Shown here in pieces: positions 43,378 to 51,300 of a DNA stretch of 64,000 nt. The stretch spans positions 15,106 through 79,105 of the forward strand of contig CAYLPJ010000024.1 of the NCBI GenBank assembly GCA_964385465.1. Direction: 5' to 3'. The notes under the pieces are model-generated. The model was not told where the DNA came from. It was given only the letters and a program-made list of their open reading frames with translations, and did not search any database. Origin of the DNA: CAYLPJ01 sp964385465 (lineage in GTDB: Bacteria; Planctomycetota; Phycisphaerae; SM23-33). Position 1 is the stretch's first letter. Each line of letters begins with the position of its first letter. Made by a program: the position numbers and the translations under genes.

Positions 43378-44289
43378 TCAGTCGGGGTCCGCTGCCGGGC
43401 GTGTGGCGGGCTGGCCCCTGGCGGGGATCTCGATCAGCGGGGTGGGCAGCTTCTCGCTGGTCAGGTACAGCGACCGCCCGTCGGGGCCGTAGCAGATGCT
43501 CTCGCCCTGGCGGCGGAGTGGCATCAGCAGCAGGCGCGGGCGGCGGGCGAAGGCCTGGGGCCAGGTCTCGCCGTCGCGTCGGACGATCGCGTGGGCGCCG
43601 TGGTAGCTGAGGATGATCGCCCGGCGCCCGTCGTCGGAGAAGTCCATCGCGACGGCCCGGGGGATGTTTAGCAGCCCCACCCGGCGGGCGGCGAGCAGGC
43701 CGGGGGCGTCGGCGTCGCCCTCGGGCCAGGGCAGGGCGTAGACGGTCCGTCGGCCTCGCTTGGCGACGAGGTAGACGGTCCGCGTCTCGCTGTCGGCGGC
43801 GACGGCCTCGACGTCCTGCGGGCCGTCCTCGTAGGTGAAGTGGACGGCGCGGCGGACCCGGACGCGAACGGTCCGGTCGCGTGCGTTGGGGTCGAGCTCG
43901 GGCTCGGGCAGGAGGTAGAGCGTCACGGACTTCCGCTTTCGGGCGTTGTCGCCGGTGTCGCAGGCCAGCAGGTGATCGTTGCCGTCAAGGCGGAACGTGG
44001 CCAGGTCCTCCCAGTCGCGGGCGCGGGCGCCGACGGCGATGCAGGTTGCCAGGTGCTCGCCGGCGACGTTGAACGCATAGAGCTGCGGACGGTCGCCGGA
44101 GTCGTTGTGCGTCCAGAAGACCCCCGGCGTCCGCCGGCCGGCAACCAGGCCGCTGCTCTCGTCGATGTGTCGATTGGCCAGCGTGCAGAGCCTCCTGGCC
44201 GGGCCGTAGCGGACGGCGCCCGCTTCGGCGGGCGCGCAGCCGCACAGCGGCAGGACGAGGGTGACGGCTTGGGTCAGCAGGCGGATCAC
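43378..44289 (-). CDS. Exported beta-propeller protein
   Basis: The 303-residue protein has an N-terminal hydrophobic segment ending LPLCGC, compatible with a lipoprotein or a signal peptide. The mature part has repeated blades, for example FWTHNDSGDRPQLYAF, RDWEDLATF and YEDGPQDVEAVA, seen in exported propellers of the phytase/esterase-like type. The substrate or partner is unknown. It lies 24 bases after the radical SAM gene on the same strand. Confidence 0.65.
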   Translation of the reverse strand: MIRLLTQAVTLVLPLCGCAPAEAGAVRYGPARRLCTLANRHIDESSGLVAGRRTPGVFWTHNDSGDRPQLYAFNVAGEHLATCIAVGARARDWEDLATFRLDGNDHLLACDTGDNARKRKSVTLYLLPEPELDPNARDRTVRVRVRRAVHFTYEDGPQDVEAVAADSETRTVYLVAKRGRRTVYALPWPEGDADAPGLLAARRVGLLNIPRAVAMDFSDDGRRAIILSYHGAHAIVRRDGETWPQAFARRPRLLLMPLRRQGESICYGPDGRSLYLTSEKLPTPLIEIPARGQPATRPAADPD

Positions 44290-44313
44290 GGCGGGGCGTT
44301 CCTCCGGGGCCGG

Positions 44314-45765
44314 TCAGCCGGACCGGCGGCTTTGCGAGTTGCGCTTGACGATCGCCCTCGCCCCCGGCAGCGCCTCGGCGCGGACGTTGCCCAGCACGGG
44401 GTCGTTGTCGATGTAGTACTCCCAGCGGCTCATCGAATCGAGCATCCGCTTGCCGCGCCGGCAGTCCTCGATCGACAGCTTGCCCTCGCGGACCAGGTCG
44501 TAGTACGGACCCAGGTCCGTCTGCTTGTACAGGTTGGCGAAGTGCTTGTAGAACTCCACCCGCGGCAGGCGCGTCGGCGTTACCGCGTGCAGCGTGTCGT
44601 AGCAGGTGTAGTCGTACGTCAGCAGATCGTTGAACCGCTCGCGGTAGAGCTGCGTGCCCACCAGCGGCGTCAGGACCGTGAACTGCGTGTGCGTGATCTC
44701 CATCCGGTCGACGTACTCCCGCAGGCGGGCGAAGTCGTCGGCCGTCCATTGCGGGTCGACGATGAACGCCCCCCAGATGATCACGCCGTTGGCCTTGAGG
44801 ATGCGGATCGCCTCGTTGTTGGTCTCCAGCTTGTTGGACTTGTTGACGTTCTTCAGCGCGTCCTCGGTCGCGCCCTCCAGGCCCAGCAGGACGGCGTAGA
44901 GCCCGACGCCCACCCACTTCTCCACCAGCTCCGGGTGCCGGGCGATCGAGTCGGTGCGGCACTCCATGCTGAAGCGCATGTCCAGCCCCTCGCCGCGGAC
45001 CAGCTCGGCGATCTCGTCCTCCCGGCGGTGGTTCATCAGGAAGTTGTCGTCCACGAACGTGATGTGCTCGGTGTCCACGTGGTGGATCTCGTCCATCACC
45101 CTCGCGGCCGACATCTGGCGCGTCTTGCCCTGGTAGAATTCGTGGACGCTGCAGAAGTTGCACTTGAACGGGCAGCCGCGCCCGGCGGCGACCGACGAGT
45201 CCGGCCGGTCGAAGAGGAAGAAGTATTCGGGGCGGTAGCGTTCGACGAGATCCCGGCGCGGCAGGGGGAGGTTGTCCAGGCCCCGCCCGGCGGGCATCTG
45301 GCGTGGGTTGCGGACGAAGCGCCCGTCGCGGTTGCGCCAGACGAGGTTGGGCACCTCGCTGAGGCTCTGCCCGGCCTCGATGGCGGCGACGAGGCCCGGG
45401 AAGACGAACTCTCCCTCGCCGAGGGCGACGGCGTCGACCTGGGGGATCTGGAAGTCCTCGGGCATCAGCGTGCAGTGGTGCCCCCCGACGACGGTGACGA
45501 TCTCCTGGCTGTAGTTCTTGACGGCCATCAGCACGTCGCGGGCGGCGTAGACCTCGGTGGTCAGCGAGGTGACGCCGACGATGTGCGGCTGGAACTCGTC
45601 GACGAGGCCGAGGAGGTTGGCGTCGATGCGCATGTCGAGGATGCGCACGTCGTGGTCGGGCAGGCAGCCGGCGAGCACCTCCAGGTGGAGCGGCTCGGGC
45701 ATCGCCGCCAGGCGGAAGCCGAAGTTCGCGATCTGGTAGTCCGGTTGAACCAGCAGTATCCGCAT
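44314..45765 (-). CDS. B12-binding-domain radical SAM protein
   Basis: The 483-residue protein has an N-terminal Rossmann-like domain like cobalamin-binding domains (MRILLVQPDY, VGVTSLTTE, TVVGGHHCTL), then a radical SAM core with CPFKCNFCS, placing Cys198, Cys202 and Cys205 on a 4Fe-4S cluster. The classical D-x-H-x-x-G cobalamin motif is not obvious. Proteins of this architecture methylate or rearrange lipids, tetrapyrroles and natural products; the hopanoid C-3 methylase HpnR is one possible relative. No other hopanoid gene is in the window, so no specific reaction is claimed. AGAGGA precedes the ATG. Confidence 0.85.
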   Translation of the reverse strand: MRILLVQPDYQIANFGFRLAAMPEPLHLEVLAGCLPDHDVRILDMRIDANLLGLVDEFQPHIVGVTSLTTEVYAARDVLMAVKNYSQEIVTVVGGHHCTLMPEDFQIPQVDAVALGEGEFVFPGLVAAIEAGQSLSEVPNLVWRNRDGRFVRNPRQMPAGRGLDNLPLPRRDLVERYRPEYFFLFDRPDSSVAAGRGCPFKCNFCSVHEFYQGKTRQMSAARVMDEIHHVDTEHITFVDDNFLMNHRREDEIAELVRGEGLDMRFSMECRTDSIARHPELVEKWVGVGLYAVLLGLEGATEDALKNVNKSNKLETNNEAIRILKANGVIIWGAFIVDPQWTADDFARLREYVDRMEITHTQFTVLTPLVGTQLYRERFNDLLTYDYTCYDTLHAVTPTRLPRVEFYKHFANLYKQTDLGPYYDLVREGKLSIEDCRRGKRMLDSMSRWEYYIDNDPVLGNVRAEALPGARAIVKRNSQSRRSG

Positions 45766-45934
45766 GGACGTCCTCTTTGCAGTCACCCGTCAGTCAGTGG
45801 CCCGCGGGCGGTCCGGGCCCCGCGGAGTCGGCGCGGGAGCCATCATACCAGACCGCCCTCGCCGATGGAGAGCGAAACCTCGGGGCTTGGGGGTTCCACC
45901 GGTGGCGCTCCGCCACGCGAGCCGTCCCGCGGTC

Positions 45935-48244
45935 TCACTCCCGCCACAGTTCGGTCAGCCAGACGGGCTTGTCGGCCGGCACCGAGAGCACGCCGTCGGC
46001 GCCGACCGTACCCTCGGCGAGGACGCGCTCGTTGAAGTCGATCATGCGCCAGCGCATCTCCGCCAGCGACTTGGCCGTGACGGTTCCGCCCACGCGCGTC
46101 ACCAGCACGGGCGTGCGGCCGTAGTCCACCTTCCACTTCCCGCCCTGCCGCTCGATCTTGAGCCCGGTGTTGAAGCTCGATGCCACCAGGGCCAGGACGG
46201 CGCGGCGGCATTCTCCCAGCGGCTTGCCGTCCTCGCTGGCCAGCGTGAAGGACGTGAACCGCTCCTCCCCGGCGGGGTAGGGCGTCTGGGGGGGGTCGGC
46301 GTGGGTGACGTTGCCCAGCGTCACGCCGTTGTCGAACGCGACCGCCTCGGCGCCGTACTGGCCCAGGAAGCCCGTGTAGGCCGCGGCGCCGGGGGCGTCC
46401 ATGACCACGTGCCCGCGCTGGTAGTCGAACGCGATGTCCGGGCTCGCCGACAACGGGCAGGGGCGCTCGAAGCCGTTGAACCGCGTCACCGGGCCGTCGA
46501 CCTCGCCGAAGGACTCCTGCGTCGGGTCGATCACGATCCGCATGCCGCGCGTGTACGTCGTCGCCATCATGTCCATCAGGCCCGTTCGGCCGTAGTCGCC
46601 GGCGTAGTCCATCGACCGCGGGTCCAGCAGGGCCGGGCGCCCCCAGGAGAAGACCGTCGGCTCGGGGGCGGGCCGTAGCAGGTGGTGGCGGAACAGCGCC
46701 CCGGCCGCCCGCATGGTCGCCTGCTCCAGCTCGTCGGTGGTGTAGTCGTACTGGAACGCGCCGGGCCCGGGCTTGGACAGCGGGCCGACGCTGTAGGGCG
46801 TCTCGCTGGTGAAGTCGTACTTGTTGAACGTCCAGTAGTGGTAGCAGGCGGCCGACCAGTCCTGGATGCTGGCCAGGGCGGCGATCCGCACGGGCCACTC
46901 GGCGCGATATTTCGACGGCGAGCCGAATTGCGTCTCGTAGCAGAGGAAGGGCTTGTCGGTGGCGCGGTTGTGCTCCAGCCAGGGCACGTCCTTGCACATC
47001 TGCGGCGGGGCGTCGAGGCCGGAGTAGAAGGGCCACCGCTTGTGCGACCGCGGCAGCTTGTCCAGCTCCAGGCCCTCCATGTAGCTGCAATGGCTGGTCG
47101 CGTCGGCCTGGAGATGCAGGTACTGCGACTGGATGTTCTGCCCGATCCCCGTGTCGTACAGCAGCGGGCTCAGCCGGCAGCTCTTGCCCCAGCTCTTCAG
47201 CTCCGCAGCCCACCGCCGCTTGTGGGCCAGCAGCACGTCCAGGAAGAACGCGATCACGTCGTTGCCGCGAGCCACCGTGCAATCGTCCCGCCCGATCGGG
47301 TTGGCGATCTTGCGGAAGACCGCCACGGCCGCGGGGTTCGTGTCGTTCAGCTCCGCCGCCTCGGTCGCCCTGCGGAGCGGCGCCAGCAGGATCGTGCCCC
47401 GCCCGAGATCCTCGCCGGGGAACAGGAAGCCCCAGGCCTTGGCCAGGGCATCCTGGGTCTTGTACTTGTCGGTCAGCCAGGCGTTCCAGCGGCGGAGGAG
47501 GCTTCGGCGCAGCAAGGCCGGCAGCTTCCGCCAGTCGCCGCCGGTCATGTGGCTCATCCACCACTGCTCGTTGACCAGCTCCCAGACGACGAACGTCGGG
47601 TCGTCGGCGTGGCGGAGGCCCGTGTGGAGGTTCACGTGGTGGGCCTTCTGCTTCATCTGCGCGATGGCGGCGGCCTCGAGGCGCGGGTCCCACGCGACGG
47701 CGGGGGTCTTCAGCGACACGGCCGGGCGGCCCTTGCTCCAGTAGTGCTTGCGGCACATGCCCCGCACGGCGGCGACCCATTCGTCGGCCTCCTCGCCGTC
47801 GCCGGCGAGCCCGGCGACCTCGGGCAGGTCGTCGGCGTAGAGCCTCCCCCCGCCGAAGCCCGCCGCCCACAGCCGCACGCCCTGGCGGGCGCACTCGGCG
47901 ACGAAGAAGTCCGACACGTCGGTGCCCGACAGGTCGCCCTTCTCGGCCGCGTCGTCGTAGGTCATGTGCCAGATGCGGAACATGTTGAAGCCGACGACCT
48001 TCGCCCGCCGCACGGCCTGGCGCTGACGGTAGTACGGGTCGCCGTCGATGGTCTCCCGCTTGCCGGGGAAGCTCCCGATGGCCGCCCAGAACCGCACGGG
48101 CTCCCCGGCGATGGCCAGGTGCCCGTCGCGGACGGTGCAGTAGGCGTTGTCGGGTGGCAGCTCGCCGTCGGCGGCGGGCAGCGGGGCGGCGATCAGGGCC
48201 AGGCACAGCAGGCCGCCGAAGCGAAGGGCGCTCGGTACGTTCAT
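45935..48244 (-). CDS. Exported clan GH-A-like glycoside hydrolase
   Basis: The 769-residue protein has a signal peptide (LLCLALIAAPLPAADG) and a TIM-barrel pattern. VVWELVNEQWW is a typical acid/base Asn-Glu site, and FLCYETQFGSPS carries a likely nucleophile Glu. These fit a clan GH-A enzyme related to GH5 or GH42, with a C-terminal beta-rich region. A TATACT box lies about 30 bases before the start. The substrate is unknown, and I could not place the protein in a named family. Confidence 0.75.
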   Translation of the reverse strand: MNVPSALRFGGLLCLALIAAPLPAADGELPPDNAYCTVRDGHLAIAGEPVRFWAAIGSFPGKRETIDGDPYYRQRQAVRRAKVVGFNMFRIWHMTYDDAAEKGDLSGTDVSDFFVAECARQGVRLWAAGFGGGRLYADDLPEVAGLAGDGEEADEWVAAVRGMCRKHYWSKGRPAVSLKTPAVAWDPRLEAAAIAQMKQKAHHVNLHTGLRHADDPTFVVWELVNEQWWMSHMTGGDWRKLPALLRRSLLRRWNAWLTDKYKTQDALAKAWGFLFPGEDLGRGTILLAPLRRATEAAELNDTNPAAVAVFRKIANPIGRDDCTVARGNDVIAFFLDVLLAHKRRWAAELKSWGKSCRLSPLLYDTGIGQNIQSQYLHLQADATSHCSYMEGLELDKLPRSHKRWPFYSGLDAPPQMCKDVPWLEHNRATDKPFLCYETQFGSPSKYRAEWPVRIAALASIQDWSAACYHYWTFNKYDFTSETPYSVGPLSKPGPGAFQYDYTTDELEQATMRAAGALFRHHLLRPAPEPTVFSWGRPALLDPRSMDYAGDYGRTGLMDMMATTYTRGMRIVIDPTQESFGEVDGPVTRFNGFERPCPLSASPDIAFDYQRGHVVMDAPGAAAYTGFLGQYGAEAVAFDNGVTLGNVTHADPPQTPYPAGEERFTSFTLASEDGKPLGECRRAVLALVASSFNTGLKIERQGGKWKVDYGRTPVLVTRVGGTVTAKSLAEMRWRMIDFNERVLAEGTVGADGVLSVPADKPVWLTELWRE

Positions 48245-48388
48245 CGGTGGTCCTTTCCTTTGGATGCGAGCGCCGCGAGTATAGTGTCGCCCGGAGCCGG
48301 CGGCGAGGGTTCACTCCGGGCCCGCCGCGCGGTATCCTCCCCGCCAGCGGGGCCGAAGGACGAAGCGAACACTACCGGGAGACACACC

Positions 48389-49732
48389 GTGACCGACGAG
48401 CACCTGTACGAGCGGGCTCCGAAGCGGAACGTCGCGTACGATACCATCGTGGCCGGGGGCGGACCGGCGGCGATCGGCGCGGCGCTGGCGTCGGCGATGA
48501 CCGGCGGGCGGACGCTGATTCTCGAGGCCCGCAGCCAGTTCGGCGGGACGGCGACGGCGGCGCTGTGGATGGAGATCAACTTCCTGTTCAAGGACAACGC
48601 GGAGACCGACCGCGGCGGCGTGCACACCGAGCTGATCGACGCCCTGCGGAGCTGGGGCCCGGACGCGTCGATCCCCGGCAAACGGAGCCCCAGGTCGCCG
48701 GGCAGCGGGGGCAACCTCAACGTCCACCCGGAATACCTCAAGAAGGTGCTCTTCGACCTGTTCGAGAAGCACGGCATCGACTACCAGCTCTACAGCCCGG
48801 TGGTGGACGTGGAGAAGGACGGCGACCGCGTCACCGGCGTGGTCGTCGCCGCCAAGGAGGGGCGGGTGACCTACCGCGGGCGGACGGTCGTCGACGCCAC
48901 CGGCGACGGCGACGTGGCGTACCTCGCCGGCTGCGAGATGGCCGACGCCGGCGACGAGGAGACCGGCTGGCGCCCCCCGATGACGGTGGCGTGGGCGATC
49001 TGCAACGTGGACACCGACCGCTTCTGGGCGTGGCTGGAGCAGGGGGTCGAGCTGGACCGCCACCAGTACGAGCACTTCAACGCCCTGATCGGCGCCTTCC
49101 GCGAGAAGGGCTACAACCTGCCCGGCTGGGTGGGCCTCAACCGCACGACCATCCCCGGCGTGGTGTCGATCAACAACGGCACGTCGCTGAGCATGCACCT
49201 GGACGCCTCGAGGAGCGAGACGCGGACGCTGATGGAGAAGATGGCCATCGACCAGGCGCTGGACTTCATCCGCTTCGCCCGCGAACAGAAGCTGCCCGGG
49301 CTGGAGCACGTCTGCCTGATGCGGACCGGCGGCTACGCGATGGCCCGCGACACGCGGAGGCTGGTCGGCATGTACCGCTTCAACAACACGGACGTCATGG
49401 AGGGCACCGAGTTCGACGACGCCGTCGCCAGCAAGTACGGCGGCAGCGACCCGGTCGGGGGGCAGAGGCCCTACACGGCCATCAAGCAGGGGGCGCCGTT
49501 CCCGTACCGCTCGCTGCTGCCGCGGACGGTCGACGGGCTGCTCGTAGCCGGGCGGTGCAGTTCGGCGACGATGCTGGGGCATTACGGCGGCAAGAGCATG
49601 GGCAACATGATCTCGATCGGCCAGGCCGCGGGGATCGCCGGGGCACTGTGCGCCCGGGAGGACGTCCTGCCGCGGGAGCTGGACGTCAAGCTCATCCAGC
49701 AGCGCCTGGCGGAAATGAACGCGGCGCTGTAG
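48389..49732 (+). CDS. FAD-dependent oxidoreductase (FAD_oxidored family)
   Basis: The 447-residue protein has the dinucleotide-binding opening IVAGGGPAAIGAALAS, EARSQFGGTATA, VVDATGDGDVAYLAG, and the C-terminal LLVAGRCSSATMLGHYGGKS with GQAAGIAGAL. These fit the FAD_oxidored family, common in Planctomycetota and Verrucomicrobiota next to sugar genes. No signal peptide is seen. The GTG follows GGGAG. It starts a three-gene run with a monooxygenase-like gene (39 bases on) and an Fe-alcohol dehydrogenase. The substrate is unknown. Confidence 0.85.
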   Translation: MTDEHLYERAPKRNVAYDTIVAGGGPAAIGAALASAMTGGRTLILEARSQFGGTATAALWMEINFLFKDNAETDRGGVHTELIDALRSWGPDASIPGKRSPRSPGSGGNLNVHPEYLKKVLFDLFEKHGIDYQLYSPVVDVEKDGDRVTGVVVAAKEGRVTYRGRTVVDATGDGDVAYLAGCEMADAGDEETGWRPPMTVAWAICNVDTDRFWAWLEQGVELDRHQYEHFNALIGAFREKGYNLPGWVGLNRTTIPGVVSINNGTSLSMHLDASRSETRTLMEKMAIDQALDFIRFAREQKLPGLEHVCLMRTGGYAMARDTRRLVGMYRFNNTDVMEGTEFDDAVASKYGGSDPVGGQRPYTAIKQGAPFPYRSLLPRTVDGLLVAGRCSSATMLGHYGGKSMGNMISIGQAAGIAGALCAREDVLPRELDVKLIQQRLAEMNAAL

Positions 49733-49771
49733 TCCTTCCGGACCGGCACCCGGTCGCAAAGGAGCGTGAGC

Positions 49772-50077
49772 ATGTACATCGTCAGCGTGACCGTATTCGT
49801 CAACGAGGGCGACGAGGACGCATTCGTCGCCGCCACACTCGACAACGCACGCAACACGCGGCAGGAAGAGGGCAACGTGCGGTTCGACGTCGCCCGGTGC
49901 GTGGACGGCCCCGGGCGCTTCCTGCTCTACGAGGTCTACCGCACGCCGGAGGACTTCGCCGCACACCAGCGGACAGACCACTACCTCCGCTGGCGCCAGG
50001 CCGTCGCGAACCTGATGGCCCGGCCGCGGGAGGGCGTCAAGCACGAGAGCGTCTTCTTCGGCGACGGGGAGGGCTAG
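49772..50077 (+). CDS. Antibiotic biosynthesis monooxygenase-fold protein (LsrG-like)
   Basis: The 101-residue protein has the dimeric ABM fold pattern of LsrG/YgiN: YIVSVTVFVNEGDEDAFVAA, NARNTRQEEGN, and FLLYEVYRTPEDFAAHQRT. Members are cofactor-free oxygenases or isomerases. The ATG at 49772 follows AAAGGAG; a GTG six bases earlier is also open. It sits between a flavin enzyme and an alcohol dehydrogenase, so a joint catabolic path is likely. Confidence 0.82.
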   Translation: MYIVSVTVFVNEGDEDAFVAATLDNARNTRQEEGNVRFDVARCVDGPGRFLLYEVYRTPEDFAAHQRTDHYLRWRQAVANLMARPREGVKHESVFFGDGEG

Positions 50078-50078
50078 C

Positions 50079-51281
50079 GTGGCCCCCGGGGCCGACGGGG
50101 GCGCCGTCGCCTTCGATATGCTCTGCGTCGAGCGCGTGGTCTTCGGGCCCGGGCGCGTCGAGGAGCTGCCCGCCCTCGCCGCCGGCCTCGGGCGGCGCGT
50201 GCTGCTGGTCACCAACGCGGGGGACGTCGGCGCGGGGACGACCACCGACCGCGTGGCCGGGCTGCTGGAGGCCGGCAAGCTGGAAGTCACCTGCTGCCGC
50301 CACCGCGGCGAGCCGACGGTGGCGTCCGTCGCCGAGGCCCTCGCCACCGCACGGGCCGCCGACTGCGACGCCGTCGTCGCCCTCGGCGGGGGCAGCGCCA
50401 TCGACGCCGGCAAGGCCGTCGCCGCACTCCTGACCAACCCCGGCGAGCCGTTGGACTACATGGAGGTCGTCGGACGCGGGCACAACATCACCCGCCCGGC
50501 CGCGCCCTGGCTGGCCGTGCCCACCACCGCCGGCACCGGCGCGGAGGTCACCAGGAATGCCGTCGTCGCAAGCACCGACCACGGCGTCAAGGCGTCCATC
50601 CGCGGGGCCGAACTGCTCGCCAGGGCCGTGCTCGTGGACCCCGAGCTGCACGTTCGGGTGCGCCCGGCCGTGACGGCCTCGGCGGGGATGGACGCGTTCT
50701 GCCAGCTCGTCGAGGCCTACACCTCCCGCAACGCCCAGCCGGTGACCGACGCGGTGGCACACGCCGGCCTGGTCCGGGTGGCCGGGAGCTTGCGGCGGGC
50801 CTACGCCGACGGTGAGGACCTGCCCGCCCGCGCGGACATGGCCCTGGCGGCGATGCTCAGCGGCTTCGCGCTGACCAACGCCGGGCTCGGCGCCGCCCAC
50901 GGCTTCGCCGGGCCCCTCGGCGGAATGCTCCAGGCCCCCCACGGGATGGTCTGCGCCGCCCTGCTGCCGCACGTGATGGCCGCCAACCTCCGCGCCGCCC
51001 GCGCCGGCGGAGACGGCGGGCGACTCATCGTCCGTTACGCCGACGTCGGGCGCGCCCTCGGCTGCGACGCCGCCGACGACGATGGTGCCGCCGACGCGGC
51101 CGTCGAGGCCGTCGGCGAGCTCGCCTGCGACTTGCTCATCCCGCCGCTGAGGGAATTCGGCCTGACGGGCGAGCACGTCGAGGCGGTGGTCGCCCAAGCG
51201 CGGAAGTCCAGTTCGATGCGGTACAACCCCGTCGCCCTCGACGAGCAGGCCCTCGCGGCCATCCTTCACGCGGCGATGTAG
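50079..51281 (+). CDS. Iron-containing alcohol dehydrogenase
   Basis: The 400-residue protein belongs to the group III Fe-ADH family: VVALGGGSAIDAGKAVAAL binds NAD(P), then PTTAGTGAEVTRNAV, and the metal-site region SAGMDAFCQLVEAYTS, AAHGFAGPLGG and QAPHGMVCA. It oxidises or reduces a primary alcohol/aldehyde, perhaps the product of the two genes upstream. GGGGAGGG precedes the GTG, which lies one base after the monooxygenase stop. The real substrate is unknown. Confidence 0.9.
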   Translation: MAPGADGGAVAFDMLCVERVVFGPGRVEELPALAAGLGRRVLLVTNAGDVGAGTTTDRVAGLLEAGKLEVTCCRHRGEPTVASVAEALATARAADCDAVVALGGGSAIDAGKAVAALLTNPGEPLDYMEVVGRGHNITRPAAPWLAVPTTAGTGAEVTRNAVVASTDHGVKASIRGAELLARAVLVDPELHVRVRPAVTASAGMDAFCQLVEAYTSRNAQPVTDAVAHAGLVRVAGSLRRAYADGEDLPARADMALAAMLSGFALTNAGLGAAHGFAGPLGGMLQAPHGMVCAALLPHVMAANLRAARAGGDGGRLIVRYADVGRALGCDAADDDGAADAAVEAVGELACDLLIPPLREFGLTGEHVEAVVAQARKSSSMRYNPVALDEQALAAILHAAM

Positions 51282-51300
51282 CCCCGCGGAGGCAGGGGGG

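Noticed and set aside
46682..48388. Upstream extension of the FAD oxidoreductase frame by about 570 codons
   Set aside because: It covers the GH-A-like gene on the opposite strand; the GTG at 48389 has a ribosome site and the dinucleotide motif close behind.
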